Shown here in pieces: positions 11,215-22,543 of a DNA stretch of 64,000 bases. The DNA comes from Atherinomorus stipes. Taxonomy: Eukaryota; Chordata; Actinopteri; Atheriniformes; Atherinidae. The notes below the pieces were generated by a model that made no database searches, was not told the origin of the DNA, and saw only the letters and a program-made list of their open reading frames with translations. The position numbers were made by a program, and so were the translations under genes. The first letter of the stretch is position 1. Each line of letters begins with the position of its first letter. The stretch spans positions 684,501-748,500 of the forward strand of contig JALJCO010001293.1 in NCBI GenBank assembly GCA_023101725.1, read 5' to 3'.

Positions 11215-12812
11215 ATGTTGTTAATTATACAGCTCATTATCAAATTGATCACAACATTCTGCTACAGAGACTTGAACATGTTTTTGGAATTAGAGGAACT
11301 GCATCAGACTGGTTCAGTCTTATTTATCTGATGGATTTCAGTTTGTTAATGTAAACGACAAGTCTTCATCACACACCAGAGTAACTCATGGAGTTCCCCA
11401 GGGTTCTGTGCTCGGACCAATACTCTTCACATTATACATGCTTCCTTTGGGTACTATCATCAGATGACATGGCATAAATTTTCATTGCTATGCAGATGAC
11501 ACTCAGATAAACATATGTATTTATGCCTTTTATTTATGAAACCAATCAATTTGTAAGATTACAAAAATGTCTTAATGACATAAAGACCTGGATGAGTCTG
11601 AATTTTCTGCTTCTAAATTCAGACAAGAACAAGGTTGTTGTTTTTGGACCTGAAAAACTCAGGACTAAATTATCTAGCTTTATAATTGATCTGGATGGCA
11701 TTAATTTGGCTTCCAGCACGACAGTGAAGAATATTGGAGTCATTTTTGACCAGGGTTTGTCTTTTGGCTCACATATAAAACAGGTTTCTAGAACCGCCCT
11801 CTTCCACCTACGTAATATTGCTAAAATTAGGGACAGCCTCTCCCAGAACGATGCAGAAAAGTTAATCCATGCTTTTGTTACTTCCAGATTGGAATACTGT
11901 AATTCCTTATGATTGGGCTGCCCCAAATATGCCTTGAAAAGTCTCCAGCTGATCCAGAATGCTGCAGCTAGGGTTCTGACTAGAACCAGCAGGAGAGATC
12001 ATATTTCTCCAGTTCTAGCTTCTCTTTATTGGCTTCCTGTTAAATCCAGAATACAATTTAAAATTCTTCTCTCTCACAGATAAAGCTCTCCATGACCAAG
12101 CACCATTATATATTAGAGATCTCATAGTTCCATATATTCCAAGCAGAGCTCAGACTGCAGGTCTTTTGGTGGTTCCAAGGGTCTTTAAGAGTAGAATAGA
12201 GTAGAGCATTTGGCTATCAGGCCCCCCTATTGTGGAACCAGCTACCAATTTAGGTTTGGGAGGCAGACACCCTCTTAACTTTAAGATTTAAAACCTTCAT
12301 TTTTGATAAGTCTTTTCTGATAAGGGATGGTTAGCCTTCCCTTAGTTAAGCTGCTATAGGTTGAGGCTTCTGTGGGACGTTCATGATGCACTGGGCTCTT
12401 CCTCTCCCATCATCTCTGCTTCTCCATGTAGAAACTTGTGACAGTATTGCATCATTAACTGTGTTCTCCTCTCTCAGCAGGTCTGGCTGGATAAAAGTTG
12501 CAGTGTCTACTGGTCTCTTTCTTTCTTCTCCACCCCAGCTGGTCAAGGCAGATGGCCGCCCTACCTGAGCCGGGTTTCGCCGGAGGTTTTTCCTCCCTGT
12601 TAAAAGGGTGTATTCCTTCCCACTGTCGCCACCACTCCGTGCTTGCTCAGGATGGGGGATTGGACCGGGTCAAGTCAAGATTCGATCCAATCTGTTGTTT
12701 CCTTAGGTCGGCTATTGTGAATCTGAATTGAATTTTTCTGTTTGTTAATCTCCCTGAGGTGACATTGTCATAAATTGATGCTATACAAATAAAGTTGAAT
12801 TGAATTGAATTT
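11215..12812 (+). mobile_element. L2-type LINE, 5'-truncated
   Basis: Contains the end of a non-LTR reverse transcriptase: D-H-N-I-L-L-Q-R-L near 11250, [12 protein letters not shown] at 11394-11430, and the catalytic Y-A-D-D at 11489-11500. An open stretch at 11523-11912 includes W-M-S-L-N-F-L-L-L-N and L-E-Y-C-N-S. After a stop come Q-N-A-A-A-R-V-L-T and W-L-P-V. The 3' UTR ends in ATACAAATAAAGTTGAATTG with TTGAA-type tail repeats. The 5' two thirds, including the endonuclease, are missing, and there are several in-frame stops, so it is dead. Confidence 0.85.
11523..11912 (+). pseudogene. L2 reverse transcriptase, thumb-side fragment
   Basis: 130 codons open, following the Y-A-D-D box. It holds the conserved N-S-D-K-N-K-V-V-V-F-G-P, V-K-N-I-G-V-I-F-D and F-H-L-R-N-I-A-K-I-R segments. 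It is preceded by a frame break at about 11470-11520 and ends in TGA where the family continues into C-P-K. Part of the LINE at 11215-12812. Confidence 0.8.
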
Positions 12813-12984
12813 TATCAAATTCTGGGGAATTATATTCTAAACCTTGTTAGGTGTTATGCAAGGTTTAAATAAATAGTGGCTTTCAGGGGAGCTCCTCTTT
12901 TGAGAGGGACCCAACTGCAGTCACGATACGTCGCCATATATCCAATCCAAGTCCCAATCGTTTCTTCTTCATGTAACTTAATCA

Positions 12985-13022
12985 AATCTAACCCTAACCC
13001 TGACCCTTCCCCTAACCCTAAC
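12985..13022 (-). repeat. Short interstitial telomere-like repeat
   Basis: AACCCTAACCCTGACCCTTC followed by CCCTAACCCTAACC, about five imperfect CCCTAA units (TTAGGG on the minus strand). Confidence 0.8.
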
Positions 13023-13188
13023 CACCTCATTACACCATACACATCTGTTTGCAAGCCGCAGATAGATACTCTTGGTGATGTTTAACTAACTTCCGCTTGA
13101 GACTTCCTGTATTGATTGGATGTATGGCGGCGCCCTTATCGGCCATTGTAACTGCAGTTAGGTCTTGCTTCTTTCAGACGTGTACTAT

Positions 13189-13774
13189 GGCCGTGTCTCA
13201 AACCACACACTAGAGCACTTCAAACACTCTTTTCGAGTGTGTAGTGCCTTCATGCTGTCATTTAAGCAAAAATTCAGTGCAGTGAAAGTACCAGGATGCT
13301 GCCCTTATAATGGCCAAAAACGAAGTGCAAAACGAAGCACACTACTCACACTAAACAGACGCCATCTTGCTGATGTAGTGGAAGATGCAGGACTATCAAA
13401 CTGCTTTCAGAGCTGAATAATGGCGGTGAACGAAGCAGTCGTGACCCCTGCTGCATTGGAGGCGATATTGTACTGATTTAATTAACGTTTTTTAAATGAT
13501 TTAGACATCATTACTAATGTGTATTGTGGCATGCTACCAAGCTGTTCACTCCCTGATGACAGTTATGATCTGGTTATTTGTTTGAGGCCGCGGTTATATC
13601 GGCTGAGTAGTTAGCTCACATTAGCAGGCAGTGCTAGTCTGTCCCCTTCTGTAAGTGCAGTGCTCTGTTTGGGTCAGCATTTAGCAACAACAGTGTGCAC
13701 TACAGACAAAGTACACAGTACACTGCGCTCTGAATTCCAGTGCACTCGGGCAAGTGTGCGGTTTGAGACACGGC
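13189..13774. mobile_element. Foldback MITE (family P, copy 1)
   Basis: Ends GGCCGTGTCTCAAACCACAC and GTGCGGTTTGAGACACGGC are near-perfect inverted repeats. Internal sequence (AAAGTACCAGGATGCTGCCC, GGGTCAGCATTTAGC) matches in inverse orientation 48656-49247. TSD not clear here. Confidence 0.8.
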
Positions 13775-15755
13775 TTGTGACTCCTCACATGCACACATAT
13801 ATATGGCAGTAGTGCAGTCAAAGATATAGTCGCCAAAAATATTCTGCTTCTACCATATACAGATGAAAAATAATGCATAAACAATCAGAAAAATAATGCA
13901 TAAACAACTAAGTTACTGATCATACGACAAAATAATCCTAATTTGGCATTATCTAGGTAAGGGAAGCTGATTTTAAGCATATAGGTGCTTTGTCAAAGTG
14001 GTTATCCGTAACCCACTTTAATCTCTTTATTTGATACATTGGTTGTTTGGGTCTAAAATAAAAATTACAATTGGAATCTGAAATCACTGTTACTACACAA
14101 AGAATAAATGATATTTATGCTGAGTTCTAGATTAAAATGTTTGAATGGATCAGAAATTAAAGCATCACTTTATACTCTCTGGGTGTGTCGCTGTAATTTT
14201 CTCTTTCTGCCTCCTGAAAACATTTATAATTAAGCTGCTTTGTACTGTAGATGAGAATCATCATTGAAGTTCTTGATTTTTATCAAAAGTAGTGACATGA
14301 AAGTGGTGAAAGCTAAAGTGTTCATTCATTTTATGTCTGGAAAAAGATCTGATAATCTTCCTCTTACTGTTATCTGCCGGCCATGACTCCTTTCAGCATC
14401 TTTCTTTTCTCTCTCTTACTCCCTGTTTTTCATTTAACATCTTCATCTCCTTTCATTCTTCTTTCTCATTCATAACTGAATTTACTTGCTGAAGTTTCTG
14501 TCCTTCCTCTGGGTCTCCTCTCTTTCTGGTTTGAAGGTTTGACTTAATCTTAGACACGACCTCAACTTCCTGCCGCCTTTTATAGATAACAGAAGACGAC
14601 ACACACACACTCACACACAGCTGGTTCATATACTCAAATGTGCTGCTGTTGATGAACTGCTCTCTCTCAGTGGATCACAAGAACAAGAACACCCACATAT
14701 TTATGCTTGTTAGCTTTGGGTGGATGGCATGCCGTTGATAAGCTGGTATAATTTATCTTAGTGTTCATTGCGCTTTTACACTCTGTTTTCATTTTGCTTC
14801 ATAAAATGGTGATGTGTCAGTGATGTGTTTGACTCTGAACTTAAACTAACCTCTTTCCCTATTGATTATGTTTTTCAAAATATCTTTATTCCTTCTAGCC
14901 TACTTATCGGCAGCACAAAATATTTTGTGCATAAAATGAAAACGGGAAGAGAGACTGATCTGCAAACTGTTTAAATACCTTATCAAATTGAAAATAGCAT
15001 GCTGATGGATATACATACGTCTCTTTCAAGATTCACCTTGGTACAATCAAGTTTTAAAATGCTGAATCATGTTGTGCTCCTATAGCAGCACAGCTCTGTA
15101 GTAAAGTAGGTGCTGCAGTCCAGATTTGCTACCATGTTATGTTAGGGGTTGGGAGGGGAGACCTGGTTTTGGGTTACTATATCTGTAAAAATTAATTTAA
15201 TCTATTCACACAGCAGGAAAATTGACTTCAATCCTACTTTTTGCCTAAATGTGACCCATATCTAATCCTTTAATTACAATCTGAACAACACAAATCCGAT
15301 TTTTTGAAGTGACCTCAGTCTGAGCCAGGGGTCACAGTAACCCTTTATTTACCGTCATTGACCATTTTTTAAACAGTTCTGGAAAAATCTGCAATCATCC
15401 ATCATCTGGACAGATTGCAATTCACAACCCTGACCAATGGTGGTGAGTCAGAATAATATATAGCTATTGTCTCCAGCAGCACCAAGATCTTTTTGTGACT
15501 GTGGTACCAACCATTTTTGAGAATGGACGCATCCGCTCTCGGAGTGGATACAAACACTGTCAGAACAGTTGCACATCAGCTGCTACTTCTTTCAGAACGG
15601 CTTACATTGATACTGCTGGTTGATTCTGCTTTGAGAATAGTAATACACATTGCTGCATTTTTCAAAATGGTTTACAAAACATGCTACTACATTCAGAATG
15701 TCTACAGCCCCATTGAAGTTGGCCAATTCAGGTTGCAGCCACATTGTTCGCGGCA
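13775..15755. other. Non-coding, nothing recognised
   Basis: No splice-supported ORF. Contains a short (AC)n stretch near 14600 and AT-rich unique-looking sequence. The open frame at 15517-15807 only borrows its end from the Tc1 element and is not a gene. Confidence 0.45.
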
Positions 15756-16365
15756 AGATACCTTCTTCAGTGGTACAGGAAGAAGTCGTCCTTCAAGAAA
15801 AACATGATTTTCATGCAGGACAATGCTCAATCACACGCGTCTACGTACTCCACAGCGTGGCTGGCAAGACAGGGTCTAAAAGAAGAAAAAGTAATGACAT
15901 GGCCTCCTTGTTAACCTGATCTGAACCCCATAGAGAACCTGTGTTCCCTCATCAAATGTGAGATTTACAAGGAGGGAAAACAGTACACCTCTCTAAACAG
16001 TGTCTGGGAGGATGTGGTTGCTGCTGCACGCAATGTTGATGGTGAACAGATCAAAACACTGACAGGATCCATGGATGGCAGGCTTTTGAGTGTCTTTGCA
16101 AAGAAAGGTGGCTATATTGGTCACTGATTTGGTTTTGAACATCAGAAATGTATATTTGTGAATGTTGAGCTGTTATATTGGTTTCCCTGGTGAAAATAAA
16201 TAATTGAAATGGGTATATATTTGTTTATTGTTACAGGGTGATAGAGTGTTGATGTCATTAGACCACAGCCCTTGTCATTGCAGAGATGCAAATCACCTGA
16301 CAACATGCATAAAGAGGATGATGTGGTCAAAATACTCATTTGCATAATAATTCTGCACTCCCCTG
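15756..16365 (+). mobile_element. Tc1-like transposon, 5'-truncated, right TIR present
   Basis: Starts abruptly within the transposase at ATACCTTCTTCAGTGGTACA and ends with a terminal repeat (minus strand CAGGGGAGTGCAGAATTATT) next to TA at 16366-16367. Coding remnants include M-Q-D-N-A-Q-S-H (the second catalytic D), W-P-P-C-x-P-D-L-N-P-I-E-N-L and a stop after Y-I-G-H near 16125. Stops and small indels break the frame. About the first two thirds of the element is missing. Confidence 0.85.
15800..16128 (+). pseudogene. Tc1 transposase C-terminal part, broken
   Basis: The D-D-E/D catalytic core tail: D of Q-D-N-A at about 15820 and the E of P-I-E-N-L at about 15935. An in-frame TAA (15912) sits where the family has W-P-P-C-S-P-D. 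Normal family transposases are about 340 residues; roughly the last 110 remain. Confidence 0.75.
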
Positions 16366-16436
16366 TAGTGGCCAATGGCTGGCATCCGATCTGCTGCCTG
16401 TCTCTCAAAAGGACACGCCCCTAATTATGCGTAATT

Positions 16437-16448
16437 TTAAGATTAAAT
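16437..16448 (+). repeat. LINE target-site duplication, left
   Basis: TTAAGATTAAAT, identical to 23174-23185. It brackets the LINE plus its internal hAT insertion. Confidence 0.9.
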
Positions 16449-16871
16449 GGGCTGCCACCTTATCGTGGTGGAGGGGTTTGCGTGTTCTGAGGATCCTAGG
16501 GGCTATGTTGTCTGGGGCTAAATTATGCCCCTGGCAGGGTCACCCATGGCAAACAGGTTACGAGGGGAGGGACCAGACAGAGCGCAGCCCAAACACACCT
16601 CATGGAGACAGACAGCAATGGAGCCACGTGTCCCTTGCGTGGACGTGAGCCACCAGGGCCCCCCTCTGGAGTCAGGCCCGGAGGTGGGGCACGAAGGTGA
16701 GCGCCTGGTGGTCGGGCTTTTGCTCATGGGGCCCGGTCGGGCTCAGTCCAAAAGGACGACATGGGCCCCCCTTCTTGTGGACCCACCACCCGCGAGAGTG
16801 GCCATAGCGGTCGGGTGCAGTGTGAGTTTGGCGGCGGCTGAGGGCGGGGGCGGTCCGACCCCCGGCTGCAG

Positions 16872-17660
16872 AAGCTAGCTCTAGGGACGTGGAACATCAC
16901 CTCTCTGGTTGGAAAGGAGCCTGAGCTGGTGCTGGAGGTCGAGCGGTTCCGACTAGATATAGTTGGACTCACCTCGACGCACAGCTCGGGCTCTGGGAAC
17001 ACCATCCTTGAGAGGGGCTGGACCTTGTTCCACTCTGGAGTTGCTCCCGGTGAGAGGCGCCGAGCGGGTGTGGGCATACTCATTGCACCCCGGCTTGGCG
17101 CCTGTGTGTTGGGGTTCACCCCGGTGGACGAGAGGGTAGCCTCCCTCCGCCTCCGGGTGGGGGGACGGGTCCTGACTGTTGTTTGTGTCTATGCACCGAA
17201 CAGCAGTTCAGAGTACCCACCCTTTCTGGAGTCCTTGGACGGCGTGTTGGAAAGTGCGCCTTCCGGGGACTCCATCGTTCTGCTGGGGGACTTCAACGCT
17301 CACGTGGGCAACGACAGTGAGACCTGGAGGGGCGTGATTGGGAGGAACGGCCCCCCTGATCTGAAACTGAGTGGTGTTTTGTTGTTGGACTTCTGTGCTC
17401 GTCATGGATTGTCAATAACAAACACCATGTTCAGGCAAAAGAGTGTCCACATTTACATCTGGCATCAGGACACGTTAGGCCGCAGTTCCATGATCGACTT
17501 CGTAGTCGTGTCATCAGACTTGCGGCCCCTTGTCCTGGACACTCGGGTGAAGAGATGGGCGGAGCTGTCCACTGATCACCACCTGGTGGTGAGTGGGCTC
17601 AGATGGTGGGGGAGGTTGCCGGTCAGACCTGGCAGGCCCAAACGTGTCGGGAGGGTCTGC
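16872..17660 (+). pseudogene. LINE AP-endonuclease domain
   Basis: Open for about 260 codons. Ordered APE motifs are visible: L-G-T-W-N-I-T-S-L (N-terminal Asn) at the start, [45 protein letters not shown], and S-T-D-H-H-L-V-V. The final S/T-D-H catalytic triad is intact. The frame is cut at 17660 by the hAT element, which adds a few foreign codons and a stop. In the family the polypeptide would continue into a reverse transcriptase. Confidence 0.9.
17653..17660 (+). repeat. hAT target-site duplication, left
   Basis: GGGTCTGC, identical to 21956-21963. Confidence 0.95.
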
Positions 17661-18265
17661 CAGGGGCGTAGCTAGGAATTCTTGGCCCCCCGGAAAGAAT
17701 ATAGTCATGGGCCCCTCCACCCCAGGAATGTTGGCACTTTTTTTTTTTTTACACTGCACCTATGTTGTTTATTATGTTTTTGTCAGTGCCTGATGTAATG
17801 CAAATAATTTGTTTTATTTTTTTTACAAGTGGTAGCATAATTATTATGCATTAGTTATCTAATTTCTGATTCAGATGCTATAGTGGCGAAAACTCATTAA
17901 AACCATATTATACTTCTGATTGCAAGTACATTTATAATTAACCACTCAATAAATAGAAAATAGGTATTTTATTGTCAAAGACCAAGCACTGATGTGCAAA
18001 AACAGCAACAATAAAAAAAAAAGAAAACTCAGAGTGTCCTGGCTCAAGATACTCAGTTGTGAGACTGAAATCCCCAAGGGAAATGCCTTCTTTAGCATTT
18101 AACTTTGAATATTTATTGGTGAAACAGACAGCAAATATACTTTCTTCAGAAAAAAGAAGTCTTATCTGAACTTAAGTTAAAGTTGACTTGCTTGTTTGCA
18201 GTTTAACCTGCCTCATAGCACATCCTCATTTTTTTCTAACTGACTTCCATGGTGAAATATCCTTG

Positions 18266-21200
18266 TCAGAAAGCCCAACACCGGGCCTTTTTGTTGGCAA
18301 AGTCGCTGATGAGGTCTTTGAGGTCCAGCTGTCGGCTTAGTTGACTTTCAATTGAAAGTCTCGCAAGGCTATTGAGCCTCTCTTGGGTTGGTGTAGATCT
18401 GAGATAGTTTTTGACTAGTTTTAGTTTGCTAAATGCCGTTTCTCAACCTGCGACAGTAACAGGAAATGTGCAGAAGATGCGGATAGCAACACAGACTTCA
18501 CCAAAAATGCTCTGGAGCTGAAGTTTGTAGATGGAATTCAGCAGTTCAAGGGGAGAACGGCAGTCTGAAAATGTGGCACTATAGACAGACCTCAGATGTT
18601 GCACTTCACTTTCAAAATTAGAAGTTAGATCCTGTTTGTATTTACTTGTTAATGAATAGCAAACTGAGTGAATCTGATCATCTTTTAAATCCTTGATTTT
18701 CAATATTACAGCAAATTCATCACAGATATTTGCAATAGCTTGAAAGCGGGTGCCTAAGGCAGAAATGATGTTGTCTAAGGCCACATAGAAAACAGAATTT
18801 CGAAAGCGATTAGGATCTGTTTCCTGCTGGTTTCCCTCTTCCTTTGACCTCTGACTCTCATCTGCAAAACCTTTTTCTTTTTCGTTTGTGGCTGACTGGA
18901 AATTCCTTGGAAACATCCATAGCTTCTGCGACAAGAGAGGTCTCCTCAAGGAAGTCATCCCATGAGTTGCAAAAACCTGCATTTCTTCCTTCAATGCCTT
19001 TATATTGGCTGCTTCCACCTCCAGTGTAATTGTGCCTGACAGCAGAATTATGTTTCTGTCCTCGATGGCCTGCAGTATTTTCTTCCAAACAGTCAGAAGT
19101 ACGATGGCTTTGAAAGATGTAAAATAACTCCTCAAGCCAATAACCTCAGATCTGACTTCATTAGTCAAGCTGCATCTTGCAAAGATGCTATCCAGGGCCT
19201 CGATGACCAATGGTAAATGATTTGCAACTGGTTTAACAGCTGCTATACGGGCACTCCAACAGGTATCAGACATGCAGTGAAGTGAGCTGCCGGTCTTTTC
19301 TTTAAGGATGGCCCATCACTCTGGGCTGGCACTGAAGATATTGTACAAGCGATTCAAACACCCAAAAAATGTTGAAACATCAGCACATGACTGCAGCATG
19401 TACGCCAACAATATTTAGAGTATGTGAGGCACATGGTGAATATGTTGCAAGTGGATTTATTTTCTTTATTTCAGCCTGGACCCCTTTCACTTTTCCTGAC
19501 ATGTTGGAGCCATTGTCAAAGCCCTGGCCTCTGCAATCTGCAATGTCAATGTGGTGCTCCTGTAACGTCCTCAATATCATCTCTGATATTTCACGGCCAG
19601 TCTTGCCACTGAACGCTTCAAACTGCAAGAAACGTTCTGTTACATCCCACCGATCGTTCTCCTTCTGAACAACATATCTCAGCAGAATCACATTCTGTTC
19701 CTTGTGGGAGACATCTGGAGTTGCATCGCATATTAATGAGTAATAAATTGCACATTCCCTTTCCCTCAGTATTTCTTTTAGGACTCTATCTCCACAGAGT
19801 TCTATGAACTCATTTTGGGACTCTGGGCTAAGATAATGGGTCACTCTTGGTCTTGTTTCCTTCGCTTTTCTTAGATGATCATCAAACAGAGGATCGTACT
19901 TGGCTAAAAGTTCTATTGTGCCAAGGAATTTACCATTTCGTACATCACCAAGTGCATCTGTGCTCCCTCTGAATGGTAAATTTCTTGAGGCTAGGAAAAG
20001 GGTAACATCTAATATTCTCTCAAGAATAGCTTTGTTTCTGTCAACTTCAAGCTGGATTTCTTGTTGCATATGGCTGTCTATCCCTTTTGCTTCCATCAAA
20101 GAATATTTCAGATTTTTCCACTTAAGGTAACAGGTTTTGTGTGCCTTGCTAACTTCATGTTCGGGGAACTTGGTGTACATTCTGTGCCATTTGAGATCTG
20201 ATATTTTGTACCCTTCTTTGGTGTTAAGTGCACTTGCTGATGGTTTTTTAAGACCATCACAAGAAAATAACATGCATGGCACACAGTATATTGCCCTTGT
20301 ACTTCCGCTGTACATCAATCAGTCCCTCTTCTGTTTTTCCCGTCCATTTGCTGACTTAGAGTATTCCAAATACTCTTGAAACTTCCTCCCTTCTGAATCT
20401 TTTGGCAAAGTCAGGTCTGGCTGAGTGACTGTGGCTAGCTTTCTCACAATAACCTCACGATCATGGTCCGTGATCATGGTCCGTGAGCTTTTCTGGCCAT
20501 AAGCCAGGGTCGCATGTTAAATATTCCTCCTCCTTGCTCTGTCTTTCCAGTGTTTCTGTTCTTCTTGTGCTCTGACTATGTGCAGTAGTTTCATTACTGC
20601 AACAACTTTGACCTCCATCACAACTCCCTTCACTATCTGAAGTAGCCTTGCTTTGGGGACATGGGCTTGGATCTGTCAACAGCAAGGACAGTGACTTAAG
20701 TTGAGTTATGAATAAATTTAGCCATTTTGCTATTGGTTATAAAAATGTAATAGCTACTGTAATGGGTTTGTTAATGTCTTATTAACTGTCAATGGTACAG
20801 CAGTTTAGTTATAAACCAAAACAGCCAAACAGTGTTGATCTCACTCACTCACCATCAGAGGCATCAGTGGACTGCTGGGAGTTAGGGTCTGCTGCTGGCT
20901 CAAACTCTGACGAAGCAGCCACTGCTGATTCTGGAGCAGCAGAATATAAAAGCTTATTGTCCAGTTATTGCTTTAGTATACATTAAGCTTTCATGGGACA
21001 CTGATAAAGAACGAACTTAGTCTTGGAATACAGAAAATCTAAATAATAAACACTTAGGATGGGGGAAATAATTGAATGATGTCATAATTTAAGGAAAAAA
21101 ATATTTGGTCTTTTATTTTGTATTGCTGTGAAAATAACAAATATTTGAACATTTATTGATTCATTTTTATTTCTAGGTTATTAAAATACACCATCAATTA

Positions 21201-21679
21201 CAAAATTTTACAATACTACATATCAACACATAACAGAGTTGTAACCTTCGCCTAATGTTCATAATTACTGAGCAGAACTTGAACGCGTCATAATACAATT
21301 CAATGCAGCCTTGTAATAACAGAGAGTCCTGAGTGAATGCTTATGCTGTAGCCTTTGAGCAGTATCCTCCGGGCATGTGTTATCATCAGTTCCTCCAGTT
21401 TTCAGTCACCACGGACCTGCACAATTAAATAGTCGATCTTCTTGTTCCACAGCCATGCTGTGAAACTTACTAGCTAACGGAGGCTCCAGCCTCTGCGAGC
21501 CATCTGTGATTAACGGTTACAGCCAATGAATGAATGAACAGAAAAAGTTTCAGCCAGCACTCTATATCTCTCACCAAGAAATGCGAAATATTCTGGACCC
21601 CTGCTCTGCTGATCTTCCTCCTGGCCTCCCTCTCGACTCGTTTCTGGTGTCCAGATTTATGTTTTTTAACGGGCATCAT
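18266..21679 (-). pseudogene. hAT transposase (ZMYM1/DUF4371-like), disabled
   Basis: A multi-exon transposase read right to left. Exon 1 (21679-21575) starts M-M-P-V-K-K-H-K-S-G and ends at a GTGAGA donor. Later exons cover an acidic/Ser-rich stretch, D-P-G-L-W-P-E-K-L-T-D, a TTF-type region (I-Y-C-V-P-C-M-L-F), then the RNase H-like core with C-D-A-T-P-D-V-S-H and F-D-N-G-S-N-M-S-G-K, and C-A-S-H-T-L-N. The C-terminal dimerisation segment A-F-S-K-L-K-L-V-K-N-Y-L-R-S is at about 18440-18380. Damage: a 13-bp tandem duplication at 20461-20486, a TGA before the M-Y-S-G-S segment, a one-base frameshift near 19385, and TGA codons where the family has Arg (C-x-R-x-F-S and R-W motifs). It cannot make active transposase. 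Confidence 0.9.
20461..20486 (-). repeat. 13-bp tandem duplication breaking the transposase
   Basis: TCATGGTCCGTGA twice in direct tandem. With one copy removed, the minus-strand frame runs from K-L-T-D-H-D straight into R-E-V-I-V-R-K. The duplication shifts the frame. Confidence 0.9.
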
Positions 21680-21955
21680 CTTCCTCCTGAGATGTGGCAC
21701 TTTGCTCGTCGCGCGCACATATTCAAGCAAAGAAGAACGAACCGTGGACTAAACCATTTTGGAGGAGAGGAGGTAATTGAAATGATTAGAACTAAAATAG
21801 AACTAAAATATTATGCAAATTTTGTTTGAGTTCACATGCATTAGTAATATATACATGATCATTTAGTCATACAGCCTACTGGGGTGTGTGTGGGCCCTAA
21901 TGGGCTGTGGGCCCCTAGAATTGTTCCCACCTTTCCCCCCTAAACGACGGCGCTG

Positions 21956-21963
21956 GGGTCTGC
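21956..21963 (+). repeat. hAT target-site duplication, right
   Basis: GGGTCTGC, the second copy of the 8-bp duplication. Confidence 0.95.
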
Positions 21964-22044
21964 TGGGAACGTCTGGCTGAGTCCCCTGTCAGAGAGAGCT
22001 TTAACTCCCACCTCCGGGAGAGCTTCAACCATGTTCCGAGGGAG

Positions 22045-22540
22045 GTGGGGGACATCGAGTCGGAATGGGCTATGTTCCGCACCTCTATTGCTGAGGCTGC
22101 TAGTCGGAGCTGTGGCCGTAAGGTTGTCAGTGCCTGCCGTGGCGGTAACCCCCAAACTCGCTGGTGGACACCAGCGGTGAGGGATGCCGTCAAGCTGAAG
22201 AAGGAGTCCTACCGGGCCTTCCTGGCCTGTGGGACTTCTGAGGCAGCTGACAGGTATCGGCGGGCCAGGCGGAGCGCGGCTCTGGCGGTCGCTGAGGCAA
22301 AAACTCGGACATGGGAGGAGTTTGGTGAGGCCATGGAGAACGACTTCCGGATGGCTTCGAGGCATTTCTGGTCCACCATCCGGTAGCTCAGGAGGGGGAA
22401 GCTGTGCACCATCAACACTGTGTACAGTGGGGATGGTGGGCTGCTGACCTCGACTCGGGACGTCGTGGGTCAGTGGAGGGAATACTTCGAAGACCTCCTC
22501 AATCCCACCAACACGTCTTCCGAAGAGGAAGGTCCTGCCC
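22045..22540 (+). pseudogene. LINE ORF2, pre-RT linker, broken
   Basis: Reads E-S-E-W-A-M-F-R-T-S-I, W-W-T-P-A-V-R-D-A-V-K-L-K-K and W-R-E-Y-F-E-D-L-L-N-P, the conserved linker between endonuclease and RT in this fish LINE. A TAG at 22384-22386 interrupts it after F-W-S-T-I-R. It stops at the deletion junction near 22530. Confidence 0.85.
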
Positions 22541-22543
22541 CAG

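Larger units (their letters stand above)
16449..17660 (+). mobile_element. Non-LTR retrotransposon, 5' part
   Basis: Begins GGGCTGCCACCTTATCGTGG, the 5' end of a common fish LINE, directly after the TSD. A GC-rich leader frame (16525-16878) precedes the endonuclease. The element is interrupted at 17660 by a hAT transposon and resumes at 21964. The end-to-end span (16449-23173) and 12-bp TSD show a retrotransposition event with an intact 5' end as far as I can judge. Clade not certain (RTE-like or I-like). Confidence 0.85.
17661..21955. mobile_element. hAT DNA transposon inserted in the LINE
   Basis: 4295 bp flanked by a perfect 8-bp duplication (GGGTCTGC), diagnostic of hAT. The ends read CAGGGGCGTAGCTAGG and, inverted, CAGCGCCGTCGTTTAGG, with GGGCCC-rich subterminal sequence on both sides. 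It carries a single broken transposase on the minus strand. Removing the element and one duplicate rejoins the LINE frame. Confidence 0.95.

Noticed and set aside
16525..16878. 117-codon GC-rich frame before the LINE endonuclease
   Set aside because: Could be a leader ORF, but I see no ORF1-type motif (zinc knuckle, coiled coil or RRM), so not called as a gene.
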